NCBI GenBank assembly: GCA_041163765.1
Contig: JBEAQS010000117.1
Span: forward strand, 1 to 20,912
Direction: 5' to 3'
Length of the DNA: 20,912 nt
DNA from: MAG-120531 sp041163765
Lineage (GTDB): Bacteria > Bacteroidota > Bacteroidia > Flavobacteriales > Flavobacteriaceae
A model generated the notes under the pieces. It was not told the DNA's origin, ran no database searches, and saw only the letters and a program-made list of their open reading frames with translations. Below, piece by piece: positions 8,133-17,531 of this stretch (position 1 is its first letter; each line of letters begins with the position of its first letter). A program made the translations under genes and the position numbers.

Positions 8133-8710
8133 TTGCGTATCTTCAAGGCAGACTATCAGAAAAATACCCAACTCACGTAGTTATTGAGTGTCAGGGGGTA
8201 GGGTACGAAGTGCATATTTCCTTACACACCTATGGTCAATTGGGCGATCAAGAGCAAATTAAGCTCTTGACCCATCTGCATATTAAGGAGGACAGTCATA
8301 CCCTATACGGATTTTGTGATGACTTTGAGCGATCCCTCTTTCGTTTGTTGTTGACGGTTTCTGGTATAGGGACTAATACAGCCCGCACCATGTTGTCCTC
8401 TGTTTCTCCCAATGAGCTAAAAGACGCCGTGATTCGCGAGGACGTTCGTTTGATACAAAGTATCAAAGGTATTGGGGCAAAAACGGCGCAGCGAATCATA
8501 TTAGATCTGAAAGATAAGATGATCAAGTTAACAGGTGATTCAAAATCTGTGACTTTGCCACACAATACAAACAAAGAAGAAGCGTTATCTGCCTTAGAGA
8601 TCTTGGGCTTCAGCCGCAAGTCTGCTGAGCCTATATTGGAGAAAATTGATCAGGCCAATCCGGGCTTAACCGTGGAAGATCTGATTAAAATGACCCTAAA
8701 ACAGATATAA
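8129..8710 (+). CDS. ruvA: Holliday junction DNA-binding protein RuvA
   Basis: RuvA tetramers hold the four-way Holliday junction and recruit RuvB rings. The 193 residues show the three usual domains: an N-terminal OB fold (1 to about 65, beginning MIAYLQGRL), a helix-hairpin-helix domain with SGIG (78-81) and KGIGAKTAQRI (113-123), and a C-terminal RuvB-contacting three-helix domain (about 148-193, with EEALSALEILGFS). The start overlaps the maeB stop by four bases and sprA follows after only 10 bases, so it is the middle gene of a maeB-ruvA-sprA unit. Separation of ruvA from ruvB is usual in Bacteroidota. Confidence 0.97.
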   Translation: MIAYLQGRLSEKYPTHVVIECQGVGYEVHISLHTYGQLGDQEQIKLLTHLHIKEDSHTLYGFCDDFERSLFRLLLTVSGIGTNTARTMLSSVSPNELKDAVIREDVRLIQSIKGIGAKTAQRIILDLKDKMIKLTGDSKSVTLPHNTNKEEALSALEILGFSRKSAEPILEKIDQANPGLTVEDLIKMTLKQI

Positions 8711-8720
8711 TTGTAATTGT

Positions 8721-11700
8721 TTGTTAATTAATCAAAATCGTTTCTGGAGCTGGTTTTTGCCGATAACTGTCATCGCGTTATTGAGTACACCTGTTTATGC
8801 ACAGCAGCCAACCCCTTCACCCGTTGAAACCACCCAAGATACTCTAGGGGTAGCTACCAAGCCTCTTTTATTACCCAATACTTCCGGAGTTGTCGTGTCG
8901 TATGAGTATGACCCAGAGCTGGATATGTATGTGCGGCAGGCAGATTTGTCGGGCTATGTAATGGGCGCCCCTTTGATGTTGACGCCAAAACAATACTGGG
9001 CTATGGTCGATCGCCAACAGTCACGGGTGTATCTACAGGATAAAATAGATGCTTACGCTCAAACGGATAAGGAACAACAAAAAGATAAAAATTTACTGCC
9101 CGGGTATGCGTTGAGAAGTGAAGCACTTCAGTCCATTTTTGGGGGAGATGAGGTGTCGCTGATTCCTCAAGGCCAGGTAGGTGTGGATTTAGGCGTGTTG
9201 TGGCAGAAGAACGACAATCCATCCATTTCACCCAGAAACAGATCGACACTCGCTTTTGATTTTGATCAAGACATCAGTTTAGGTTTGGTCGGGAAAATAG
9301 GGTCGCGATTATCGATCAATGCCAATTATAACACCAAAGCCACGTTTGATTTTCAAAACTTAATCAAAGTGGCCTATACACCACCTACAGTGGCGGATGT
9401 AACCGGTTTGAAGGTGGATAACCCTTTGTCGGGCAATCAAAACAAAGCGTTTAACGGTGAGGAGGACAACATACTTCAAAATGTGGAAATAGGTGACCTG
9501 AGTATGCCGTTGACTAGCTCTTTGATTCAGGGGGCTCAAAGTCTTTTTGGTATCAAAACTGAAATGAAGTTCGGGCGCACTACAGTGACCACAGTATTGG
9601 CTGAACAAAGATCCCAGAACAATTCTGTGCTGGCTAGAGGGGGTGGTACGATTAAAGATTTTTCTGTTTCTGGTTGGGATTATGAGGAAGACAGGCACTT
9701 TTTCCTGGCGCATTTCTTTCGGGATCAGTTTGATCAGGCACTGGCTCAATACCCCTACATCAATTCACAGGTTCAAATCACTCGCATGGAAGTTTGGGTA
9801 ACCAACCGAATGCAACAAACCAATAGTGTTCGCCATATTTTAGCTATTCAAGATCTCGGAGAGGCCAAACCCGAAAACACCCTTGTTGGAAGGTCCCCCA
9901 GTCTGCCAAGTGGATTTTTCAAAGACAGTTCCACCCCAAGTCTCCCCTCTAACAAGGCCAATGCCTATGATCCTGAACTCATTGGGTTGCCCGGTGGAGC
10001 CATGAAATCGGGTGTTCGAGATTTAAGTACCATCGCAGGGTCTTTTGAGATGGGTAGTTATCAGCCACAGCCAGGTTTTGATTACACTGTATTGGAGAAT
10101 GCCCGAAAGTTAGAGCCTGAACGCGATTATTTTTACGATACACAGCTAGGATATTTGTCCCTGAGTCAGACATTAAATGCTGATGAGGTATTGGCTGTTG
10201 CCTTTCAATATACCTACAAAGGGGTCGTGTATCAAGTGGGGGAATTTGCCAATGGAGGTATTGAGTCTACTACCTTGGGTGGGAGTGCACAACAACCCAC
10301 CTTGCAAAACAATGCCTTGGTGCTCAAGTTGCTCAAAAGCAATATCACCAGTGTAAAAGATCCTATTTGGGATTTGATGATGAAGAATATTTATCCCACA
10401 GGAGCCTACCAATTAAGCCCGGAGGATTTTCGATTTAATATCCTTTATTCCGATCCAAGTCCCAGAAATTACATTACTCCAGTGAACGACCAGGGCTGGC
10501 CTAAATCACCTAAACCACTGGATCAGCGTATTTTGCTGGATGTTTTTAACCTTGATCGCCTCAATGCTTATCAGGATGAACAACCGGGAGGGGATGGTTT
10601 TTTTGATTTTATACCGGGCCGCACCATCAATTTGCGCACGGGGAGTATTTTATTTACCCAAGTAGAACCTTTTGGCAAGTATTTATTTGATTTGTTGGGT
10701 TCAGGCCAATACGACCGGGATAACGATCAGGGGTATAATGAAAATCAGAAAAAGTATGTGTTCCGGGATTTGTATCGAAAAACGAAAGCAGCAGCTCTAG
10801 AGTCCCCTGAAAAAAACAAGTTTATTCTTAAAGGTCAGTACAAGTCTGAGGGGTATAATGGCATCCCGATCGGAGCCTACAACGTGCCCAGAGGTTCAGT
10901 GAAGGTCAGGGCTGGAAATCGATTGCTCCAAGAAGGAATAGATTATTCCGTCAACTATGCCGCAGGAACCGTTCAACTGTTGGATCCCAGTTTGGAAGCC
11001 TCAAACACACCTATCCAAATCGATGTGGAAAACAATGCGGTATTTGGTCAGCAAAACAAGCGTTTTACGGGGATCAATGTCCAGCACAAACTCAACGAAC
11101 GATGGCTTTTAGGGGGTACCTACCTAAATATCAATGAACGACCCTTAACCCAAAAAGCCAATTATGGCACCGAGCCAATCAATAATTCCATATTTGGGTT
11201 TAATGCGCTCTACAATGCGGAACTACCCTTCTTAACACGGTTGGCCAATAGACTTCCTTTTGTCGAAACCGATGTGCCCTCTAACCTTTCTTTTCGCGCT
11301 GAGATGGCTGTGCTCAAACCGGGGGCGCCAAAATTCTCTGAGTTCAGGGGTGAAATCACTACGTATATCGATGATTTTGAAGGTGCTCAATCCATGATTG
11401 ACGTTCGTGGAGCCTTGGGGTGGAGTTTGGCGAGTACACCGATCGCTTTTGGTAATTCAGGCCAGCTTTATGGAAATAGTCCTACAGATCCAGAAAACCT
11501 GCGCAATGGGTATACCCGATCTAAATTGGCTTGGTATACGATTGATCCAATTTTTTATAGCCTACAGCGCCCCGCTGGAGTAACCAACGAAGACTTATCA
11601 ACCAATCCCACCAGAAGGGTTTATATCGAGGAGATATTTCCTCAAGTAGATGTAGTTCAGGGACAAACCACCATTCAGTCCACCTTGGATTTGTTTTACG

Positions 11701-14700
11701 ATCCCCAAGCTAAAGGTCCATACAACAACAACCCACAGTTTAATACGCTCCCTAAACAGGAAAAATGGGGGGGGATTATGCGCGCTTTAAACACGACTAA
11801 TTTCGAACAAGCCAACGTTGGTTTTGTGCAATTCTGGTTGATGGATCCTTTTGTCGATGGTCTGTCAGACACCAACAACCCAGGTCAATTGGTCATCGAT
11901 TTGGGCAATATTTCAGAGGACATTCTTAAAGACGGAAAAAAACAGTACGAAAATGGTTTGCCTGATCGTTTAGCGACAAGTATCTCCGCTCCAACCTCTT
12001 GGGGTAAAGTACCAGCGGCTCAATCCTTGGTGTACGCCTTTGACACAGATCCGCAAAACCGCTTGCTACAGGATGTGGGATTTGATGGACTCTCCGACAA
12101 CCAAGAAAATGAAATCTACCGAAATAATCCTGGTCCGGACTATGCGTTAGATAATTATCGTTTTTATTTGAATGCTTCTGGAAGCATATTGGATCGCTAT
12201 AGAGACTACAACAACCCTGAGGGCAATGCTCCCGTGGCAGTAGGCAATCTCAATCGGGGTGCCACCACACTTCCAGACGTTGAGGACTTAGACCGCGACT
12301 TAACGATGAATACGATTGATAGTTATTATTCATACCGTATTGAGGTTAAACCCAACACCACCATCAATGATCGATTTGTCACGGATATAAAGGAATCACT
12401 GAGCCCTAAATTACCCGATGGAAGTCAGGTAAGGACTCGATGGATTCAGTATAAAATTCCGGTCCAGGCATTTGATGAAGCAGTAGGGGGCATCGCTGAT
12501 TTTAGGTCGATCAGTTTTATGCGTATGTATTTAACTGGATTTTCTTCACCGTTAGTCATGCGATTTGCTACCCTGGATTTGGTGCGCGGCGATTGGCGCA
12601 TGTATAACAAATCATTGGATCCAAATGATTTAGACCCAACAGATGATTTAACTTCTGTAGATGTGCAGACGTTTAACATTGAAGAAAACAGCAACAGAAT
12701 CCCCATACCGTACGTATTGCCTCCAGGTTTAGTTCGCGAGCAGCTCAATAACAACAACACAGTGATACGTCAAAACGAACAATCACTCGCGCTGACAGTC
12801 AAGTTTTTAGAACCCAACGATACCCGCGCAGTGTTTAAAAACACCCAATTTGATTTTAGGCAGTACAAACGCCTTAAAATGATGATGCATGCGGAGACGA
12901 TTAATCCCAATGATTATCCGATTGCTCAAACTCCTTTAGTCGGTGTGTTGCGATTTGGTACTGACTTTTCTGAAAACTACTATCAAATAGAGTTGCCGCT
13001 GACATTCACCCCACATGGATCATTGGCGGACGTCGATATATGGCCGAGTGTTAATGAAATAGATATTCCATTAGAAGTTTTATCTCAAATAAAAGCCAAA
13101 GGAATTAACGACCAGACACTTGATCGGGTACAGTACTACGAATACCGCTCTGGAACTTTAGTGGCGGTTGATGCCGAGGCCCCTCAAAGCCCAGGGGTCA
13201 TGAGGGTGGCCATTCGAGGGAATCCATCTTTGGCTTCGGTGCGTGGGATTATGGTTGGAGTCAAGAATCAATCTTCCACCAGGGCTAGGGGGCAAGTGTG
13301 GTTTAACGAGTTAAGGTTGACGGGTCTGGATAATCAAGGCGGTTGGGCTGGAGTAGCGGCTTTGGATGCCAATATCGCAGATTTAGTAGATGTATCTGCC
13401 AATGCGCGAATGTCTACCTCCGGATTTGGCGCCGTGGATCAGATGCCTTCTGAACGAAATCGCGAAGATGCTCAATCCTATGACTTGATAACCAACATTA
13501 ATGTCGGACAGCTCTTACCCAAAAATATCGGGCTTCAATTACCGCTAAACCTCGGGGTGAGTGAGACCCTGGTTACTCCTGAATTTGATCCGGTTTATGA
13601 GGATTTAAATTTGGCTGATCGCTTGTCAACAGCTTCAACTGATCAAGCAGATCAATTGTTGGAGCAAGCCCAGGATTACACCAAGAGAACCAGCGTTAAT
13701 GTCGTAGGACTCAAGAAAAATAAAACAGAAAACCAGCGACAAGAGTCTCGTTTTTACGACCTAGAAAATTGGACGTTTAATTATGGATTTAACCGGATGC
13801 AGCACCGAGATTTTGAGATTGCTGCCCAAGTTGAAGAACAATTGAATTTAGGTGTCTTGTACGGACACCAATTTAAGCCGTTGGAGTGGGCGCCACTCGC
13901 CAAAAAAGACTCCATCCTAACAGGAGGGTATTGGCAATGGTTAAAAGAGATCAATCTAAATTTTATGCCCAGTGATGTGTCCTTTAATACCAAGGTCGAT
14001 CGGGTTTTTAGCGCTCAAAGATTCCGGGATGTTCAGGCGCCTGGCGTGGAATCATTGGCCTTGCCGTTCTTACAACAGCGCAATTATCTATTCCAGTGGC
14101 AATACACGATCAATCACGATATCACGAAATCTTTGCGTTTAAACCTAACCGCATCATCCAATAATTTGGTGAGAAATTACTTGAATAACCCCGATGATCA
14201 GAGCTCGGGAATTATCCAGACACTATCGATTTGGGATGGAATTTTCGATCCGGGATCTTCCGAGAGATTCAACCAGGATTTACAAGTGAACTATGCCTTG
14301 CCTTTTTCTAAAATTCCAATACTCGCCTTTGCAGATGGATCATACACCTACACCAGCAGTTTTGAATGGACCAGAGGTGGTGCATCTCTGCGCAATGTAT
14401 CTGGCTCCGAAATGAATCAGGTCCAAAATGCGCAAACGCAAAATTTGTCCGTCAATATGGACATGAACAAGCTCTACACTTATCTAGGTATGCCCAGCAG
14501 TTTGGCCAACCCGAAATGGAATTTATGGTCTCTGGTCAGTGCGCTCAAAAGAGTTAGTGCCAATTACACGGAAAACAATGGCCAGTTATTGCCTGGGTTT
14601 ACCCAAAGGATTGGATTCCTGGGCACCCAAAAACCATCTGCTGGTTTTATTTGGGGCAGTCAGTCAGATGTGCGCTTTATAGCTGCAAAAAATGGCTGGT

Positions 14701-15863
14701 TGACTACTTTTGAAGACTTTAACGATCCTTATGTTCGCCTGGATAATCAAACCTTTACTCTAGAGGCGACGGCTCAACCTATTCCGGATTTGACCATTGA
14801 TTTATCTATGGATCAGACGCATTCGGTGACCTACAAAGAGAACTTTCAGGTCAAATCATCGGGTTCAACAGGATTTGAATATCTTCAGCAGTTAGGCAAT
14901 GAAACGGGTAATTTTAGTGTATCTACTGTCCTTTTAGGTAGTTTTTTCAAATCTTCGGATCAAACCCAATCCATTGTTTTTGAGCAAATGAAGGACCATA
15001 GGATCACGGTGGCTCAGCGATTAAACAGTTTGTTACCCCAGAATGAAGCCGTATTAATTGACTCAGAAGGCTATCCTGAACGATACGGAAAAACCCAGCC
15101 TGAGGTATTGTTGCCCTCGTTTATTGCTGCTTATCGTTCCATAGATCCAGCGAAAGTTGCCTTGGATCCTTTTGCGGCTAGACCTTTGCCTAATTGGAAT
15201 GTAAAATATACCGGATTGATGAGGTTGGACTGGTTTAAAGATCGATTTAATCGATTTTCCATTTCTCATGGATATCGCGGGGCCATGAGTATCAATGGAT
15301 ATTCATCTAACCTTGAAAAAACCAATACGCGGATTGATCCTCAAACCTTGGACATCCGTCCTGAGTTGATATTTAACAATGTGGTGCTCACCGATCAATT
15401 CAATCCGCTCATTCTGGTTGATTTTGAGACAACCACTTCCCTGAGTTTCTTATTTGAAACCAAAATGGATAGAGCACTTTCTATGAATTTTGACAATAAA
15501 CTACTTACCGAAATGAGCGGTACTGAGTTTACTTTGGGTATGGGTTATCGAATTAAGGATTTGAAAATGAACACAAAGATGGGTGGGTCGCGCAGGAGTT
15601 TGTCTGGGGATTTGAACTTGAAGGCTGCTTTTAGCTTGAGAGATAATCTGACAGTTGTACGTTATTTGGATCTTGCTCAAACGGATGTCAGCGCAGGCCA
15701 ATACCTGTTTACCACCAAAATTTCTGCTGATTACGCCTTGAGCCAGAATCTGAGCGCTCAATTCTTTTACGATTTCAATCGCTCCAAGTATGCAGTATCC
15801 ACCGCTTTTGCACAGCAATCTTTGAATACTGGGTTTAGTTTGCGGTATAATTTTGGTAACTAA
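8721..15863 (+). CDS. sprA: SprA, outer-membrane translocon of the type IX secretion system
   Basis: SprA (Sov in Porphyromonas) is the giant outer-membrane beta barrel through which T9SS cargo, including gliding adhesins, leaves the cell. The 2380-residue length is close to that of known SprA proteins (about 2400). A signal peptide occupies residues 1-27 (cleavage VYA|QQ). Family landmarks include DFDQDISLGLVGKIGSRL near the N-terminus, VFNLDRLNAYQDEQ (nt about 10540-10580), EITTYIDDFEGAQSMIDVRG (residues about 877-896), VWFNELRLTGLD (about 1525-1536), a LLPKNIGLQLPLNLGVSET region (near 1595), and alternating beta strands up to the terminal FSLRYNFGN. There is no ATG near the 5' end. The best start is TTG 8721, 10 bases after ruvA; it supplies a basic n-region, and a stop in this frame at 8697 limits any upstream extension. 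The frame is intact throughout. Confidence 0.95.
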   Translation: MLINQNRFWSWFLPITVIALLSTPVYAQQPTPSPVETTQDTLGVATKPLLLPNTSGVVVSYEYDPELDMYVRQADLSGYVMGAPLMLTPKQYWAMVDRQQSRVYLQDKIDAYAQTDKEQQKDKNLLPGYALRSEALQSIFGGDEVSLIPQGQVGVDLGVLWQKNDNPSISPRNRSTLAFDFDQDISLGLVGKIGSRLSINANYNTKATFDFQNLIKVAYTPPTVADVTGLKVDNPLSGNQNKAFNGEEDNILQNVEIGDLSMPLTSSLIQGAQSLFGIKTEMKFGRTTVTTVLAEQRSQNNSVLARGGGTIKDFSVSGWDYEEDRHFFLAHFFRDQFDQALAQYPYINSQVQITRMEVWVTNRMQQTNSVRHILAIQDLGEAKPENTLVGRSPSLPSGFFKDSSTPSLPSNKANAYDPELIGLPGGAMKSGVRDLSTIAGSFEMGSYQPQPGFDYTVLENARKLEPERDYFYDTQLGYLSLSQTLNADEVLAVAFQYTYKGVVYQVGEFANGGIESTTLGGSAQQPTLQNNALVLKLLKSNITSVKDPIWDLMMKNIYPTGAYQLSPEDFRFNILYSDPSPRNYITPVNDQGWPKSPKPLDQRILLDVFNLDRLNAYQDEQPGGDGFFDFIPGRTINLRTGSILFTQVEPFGKYLFDLLGSGQYDRDNDQGYNENQKKYVFRDLYRKTKAAALESPEKNKFILKGQYKSEGYNGIPIGAYNVPRGSVKVRAGNRLLQEGIDYSVNYAAGTVQLLDPSLEASNTPIQIDVENNAVFGQQNKRFTGINVQHKLNERWLLGGTYLNINERPLTQKANYGTEPINNSIFGFNALYNAELPFLTRLANRLPFVETDVPSNLSFRAEMAVLKPGAPKFSEFRGEITTYIDDFEGAQSMIDVRGALGWSLASTPIAFGNSGQLYGNSPTDPENLRNGYTRSKLAWYTIDPIFYSLQRPAGVTNEDLSTNPTRRVYIEEIFPQVDVVQGQTTIQSTLDLFYDPQAKGPYNNNPQFNTLPKQEKWGGIMRALNTTNFEQANVGFVQFWLMDPFVDGLSDTNNPGQLVIDLGNISEDILKDGKKQYENGLPDRLATSISAPTSWGKVPAAQSLVYAFDTDPQNRLLQDVGFDGLSDNQENEIYRNNPGPDYALDNYRFYLNASGSILDRYRDYNNPEGNAPVAVGNLNRGATTLPDVEDLDRDLTMNTIDSYYSYRIEVKPNTTINDRFVTDIKESLSPKLPDGSQVRTRWIQYKIPVQAFDEAVGGIADFRSISFMRMYLTGFSSPLVMRFATLDLVRGDWRMYNKSLDPNDLDPTDDLTSVDVQTFNIEENSNRIPIPYVLPPGLVREQLNNNNTVIRQNEQSLALTVKFLEPNDTRAVFKNTQFDFRQYKRLKMMMHAETINPNDYPIAQTPLVGVLRFGTDFSENYYQIELPLTFTPHGSLADVDIWPSVNEIDIPLEVLSQIKAKGINDQTLDRVQYYEYRSGTLVAVDAEAPQSPGVMRVAIRGNPSLASVRGIMVGVKNQSSTRARGQVWFNELRLTGLDNQGGWAGVAALDANIADLVDVSANARMSTSGFGAVDQMPSERNREDAQSYDLITNINVGQLLPKNIGLQLPLNLGVSETLVTPEFDPVYEDLNLADRLSTASTDQADQLLEQAQDYTKRTSVNVVGLKKNKTENQRQESRFYDLENWTFNYGFNRMQHRDFEIAAQVEEQLNLGVLYGHQFKPLEWAPLAKKDSILTGGYWQWLKEINLNFMPSDVSFNTKVDRVFSAQRFRDVQAPGVESLALPFLQQRNYLFQWQYTINHDITKSLRLNLTASSNNLVRNYLNNPDDQSSGIIQTLSIWDGIFDPGSSERFNQDLQVNYALPFSKIPILAFADGSYTYTSSFEWTRGGASLRNVSGSEMNQVQNAQTQNLSVNMDMNKLYTYLGMPSSLANPKWNLWSLVSALKRVSANYTENNGQLLPGFTQRIGFLGTQKPSAGFIWGSQSDVRFIAAKNGWLTTFEDFNDPYVRLDNQTFTLEATAQPIPDLTIDLSMDQTHSVTYKENFQVKSSGSTGFEYLQQLGNETGNFSVSTVLLGSFFKSSDQTQSIVFEQMKDHRITVAQRLNSLLPQNEAVLIDSEGYPERYGKTQPEVLLPSFIAAYRSIDPAKVALDPFAARPLPNWNVKYTGLMRLDWFKDRFNRFSISHGYRGAMSINGYSSNLEKTNTRIDPQTLDIRPELIFNNVVLTDQFNPLILVDFETTTSLSFLFETKMDRALSMNFDNKLLTEMSGTEFTLGMGYRIKDLKMNTKMGGSRRSLSGDLNLKAAFSLRDNLTVVRYLDLAQTDVSAGQYLFTTKISADYALSQNLSAQFFYDFNRSKYAVSTAFAQQSLNTGFSLRYNFGN

Positions 15864-15885
15864 TCGATATAATCATTTATTTTTG
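15852..15885 (+). promoter_or_regulatory. Promoter for gcvH-vanZ, overlapping the end of sprA
   Basis: TATTTTTG at 15878-15885 matches the -7 consensus TAnnTTTG, and TTTG at 15852-15855 lies 22 bases upstream as a plausible -33 element. The upstream half lies within the last codons of sprA. Transcription would begin about 10 bases before the gcvH ATG at 15904. Confidence 0.55.
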
Positions 15886-15903
15886 TTGCTCTAAAAAGTT
15901 AAC

Positions 15904-16284
15904 ATGAACATACCAGCTGAATTAAAGTACACCAAAGAGCACGAATGGGTTCGTGTGGAAGGAAACACCGCTATTATTGGCATCACTGAATTTGCCCAAG
16001 GGGAATTGGGGGATATCGTATATGTAGAAGTTGATACCCTGGATGAAGAAGTGACACAGGACCAGGTTTTTGGCACTGTTGAAGCCGTGAAAACTGTTTC
16101 TGATCTGTTTTCTCCTTTGAGTGGAACAGTCGTTGAACTTAATCCTGAGCTAGCGGATACACCGGAACTAGTAAACTCTGATCCTTACGGAGCAGGTTGG
16201 ATGATTAAATTGGACATCAAGGATGCTGGTGAGTTAGACGGTTTGATGGATGCCGCAGCATACGCAGAGTTAATCGGTGCCTAG
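15904..16284 (+). CDS. gcvH: Glycine cleavage system H protein
   Basis: GcvH is the small lipoylated carrier that shuttles the aminomethyl group between the P, T and L proteins of glycine cleavage; it is also the entry point for lipoate in many bacteria. The 126-residue length is typical. The protein opens with the usual LKYTKEHEWVRVEG, has GITEFAQGELGDIVYVE (26-42), and carries the lipoylation site in GTVEAVKTVSD with K63 as the modified lysine. The C-terminus (NSDPYGAGWMIKL) is also standard. The other glycine cleavage genes are not in the window. Its stop codon lies inside the start of the next gene (8-base overlap). Confidence 0.97.
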   Translation: MNIPAELKYTKEHEWVRVEGNTAIIGITEFAQGELGDIVYVEVDTLDEEVTQDQVFGTVEAVKTVSDLFSPLSGTVVELNPELADTPELVNSDPYGAGWMIKLDIKDAGELDGLMDAAAYAELIGA

Positions 16285-16651
16285 ATACGGAAGATGGCTG
16301 GCCTATGGGCTCTGGATGGCTTTGGTGCTTTACCTGAGTCTAGTTCCCAGTGATGATGCCCCAAAAGTATCCCTGCCTTATATAGACAAAGCAGCTCATT
16401 TTGGTTTTTACCTAGGGGCTGTTTTTTTATTCCTTTATGCTAGGCTCGATACTTGGTCGATGACGCCACAAAAACGAATCGTTTTTTCTGTCATTTTGGG
16501 GCATGTATTTTTGAGTGCAGGAGTGGAGTTGATGCAAATGTTCCTGGATATGGGCAGAGCAGCCGAATGGACCGACTTGTTATTCAATGCATTAGGTGCT
16601 GTTTCAGCTCCATTTATTTTTTGGTTTTGGTCAAAAAAAATCAACGCATAA
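16277..16651 (+). CDS. Small VanZ-like membrane protein
   Basis: This 124-residue inner-membrane protein has about four hydrophobic helices (near 8-24, 41-56, 68-86 and 103-119). It shows the VanZ-family pattern: IDKAAHFGFY (36-45, with D37, K38 and H41), then GVELMQMF (82-89), R94, and D100 with N104 in WTDLLFNALG. The family is named after VanZ of teicoplanin resistance, but small members of this kind are widespread and their role is unknown; resistance should not be inferred. The start is GTG at 16277, overlapping the gcvH stop by 8 bases; the first in-frame ATG is codon 14, inside the first helix, so GTG is preferred. It is probably co-transcribed with gcvH. Confidence 0.8.
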   Translation: MPRYGRWLAYGLWMALVLYLSLVPSDDAPKVSLPYIDKAAHFGFYLGAVFLFLYARLDTWSMTPQKRIVFSVILGHVFLSAGVELMQMFLDMGRAAEWTDLLFNALGAVSAPFIFWFWSKKINA

Positions 16652-16716
16652 ATTGACAGCGCATTGCGTAAATGCCAAATAAAGTTTTAAATTAGCCACA
16701 ACTTAATTGATCAACT

Positions 16717-17430
16717 ATGGAACCTAAGAAGAGCCCTAAAGCAGATTTGACCAAAAATAGCGGTCTGTATTTTGCCATAGGTTTAGCCTTGGTGACGCTC
16801 ATTTCATGGAGAGCGCTCGAGTGGAAAAAATACGACAAGTCCGAAAACTATGGGGACTACAGTCAAAATGTAGAGGAGTTACTCGATGAGGAAGTTCCTT
16901 TAACACCCGATTTTAAAACGCCACCGCCACCGCCACCACCAGCGGCACCAGAAATTATTGAGGTAGTTGAGGATGAAGCTGAGGTAAAAGAGACAGTTAT
17001 CGAGTCTACTGAATCTTCTCAAGACAAGGTGGTTGAAATAGATGACCTAGTCGTTGATGAGGTGGAGGAAGATGTTTCCATTCCTTTTGCGGTTATTGAG
17101 GATGTACCCGTATTCCCTGGTTGTGAGAAAGCCAAAGGCGCTGCAGCTATTCGTGACTGCTTCAACGAACAGATGCAAAAACACATCAGAAAGAACTTTA
17201 GATACCCAGAAATCGCCCAAGAAATGGGAGTTCAAGGTCGTGTGAATGTGATGTTTACCATCCAAAAGGACGGAAGCATTGGAGAGATTAAATACAGAGG
17301 TCCGGACAAAAACTTAGAAGCTGAGGCTTATAGAATTATCAAGTTGTTGCCTAAAATGACTCCGGGTAAACAAAGAGGAAGACCGGTCAAAGTACCATTC
17401 AGCATTCCGATTACCTTTAAACTACAATAA
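16717..17430 (+). CDS. TonB-type energy transducer
   Basis: This 237-residue protein has the TonB layout and is expected to carry proton-motive-force energy from ExbB/ExbD to outer-membrane TonB-dependent receptors. A short cytoplasmic start precedes a single membrane anchor (about 15-33). A periplasmic spacer follows, with a run of seven prolines (69-75) and a long acidic stretch (about 80-120, rich in E, D and V). The C-terminal domain (about 130-237) begins with VPVFPGCE, common in Bacteroidota TonB proteins, and has YPEIAQEMGVQGRV (163-176) and FTIQKDGSI (180-188). Two cysteines, C136 and C148, might form a disulfide. No exbB or exbD is in the window. The gene starts 65 bases after the VanZ-like gene, with no clear promoter in the gap, and ends at a strong terminator. 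Confidence 0.9.
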   Translation: MEPKKSPKADLTKNSGLYFAIGLALVTLISWRALEWKKYDKSENYGDYSQNVEELLDEEVPLTPDFKTPPPPPPPAAPEIIEVVEDEAEVKETVIESTESSQDKVVEIDDLVVDEVEEDVSIPFAVIEDVPVFPGCEKAKGAAAIRDCFNEQMQKHIRKNFRYPEIAQEMGVQGRVNVMFTIQKDGSIGEIKYRGPDKNLEAEAYRIIKLLPKMTPGKQRGRPVKVPFSIPITFKLQ

Positions 17431-17459
17431 AAAAAGGGCCCTGAACAGGGCCCTTTTTT
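17431..17459 (+). terminator. Rho-independent terminator after the TonB gene
   Basis: A perfect 12-bp stem (AAAAAGGGCCCT at 17431-17442 with AGGGCCCTTTTT at 17447-17458) has the loop GAAC and ends in T. It begins at the base after the TonB stop codon. The A-rich left arm and T-rich right arm would let it work in either direction, but there is no gene on the other strand. Confidence 0.95.
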
Positions 17460-17484
17460 ATTAGTTTAGTTTGGTGGTTTATTG

Positions 17485-17515
17485 TTGGTTATGGCGTGAA
17501 TCAACCTTATATTTG
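17485..17515 (+). promoter_or_regulatory. Promoter of the ctaB-cox operon
   Basis: TTG at 17485-17487 and TATATTTG at 17508-17515 form a -33/-7 pair with a 20-base gap, matching the Bacteroidota promoter pattern TTTG...TAnnTTTG. Predicted transcription start is near 17521. This decides the start of the next gene: an in-frame GTG at 17496 lies upstream of the predicted RNA start, whereas the ATG at 17532 lies just inside the transcript. Confidence 0.65.
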
Positions 17516-17531
17516 CCCCATAATTTTTTCG

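Noticed and set aside
15501..15818. Minus-strand open frame in the 3' end of sprA
   Set aside because: Opposite the conserved SprA C-terminal beta strands; no known domain and no expression signals.
16277..16651. VanZ-like gene as an antibiotic-resistance determinant
   Set aside because: Only the small membrane family pattern is present and no other van genes are nearby; such proteins are common outside resistance clusters.
16453..16656. Second + strand frame overlapping the VanZ-like gene
   Set aside because: It lacks the VanZ pattern and is out of frame with the conserved motifs, so it is a shadow of the real gene.
16653..16658. TTGACA as an E. coli-like -35 box before the TonB gene
   Set aside because: Bacteroidota do not use this consensus, and no TAnnTTTG element lies at the proper spacing downstream.
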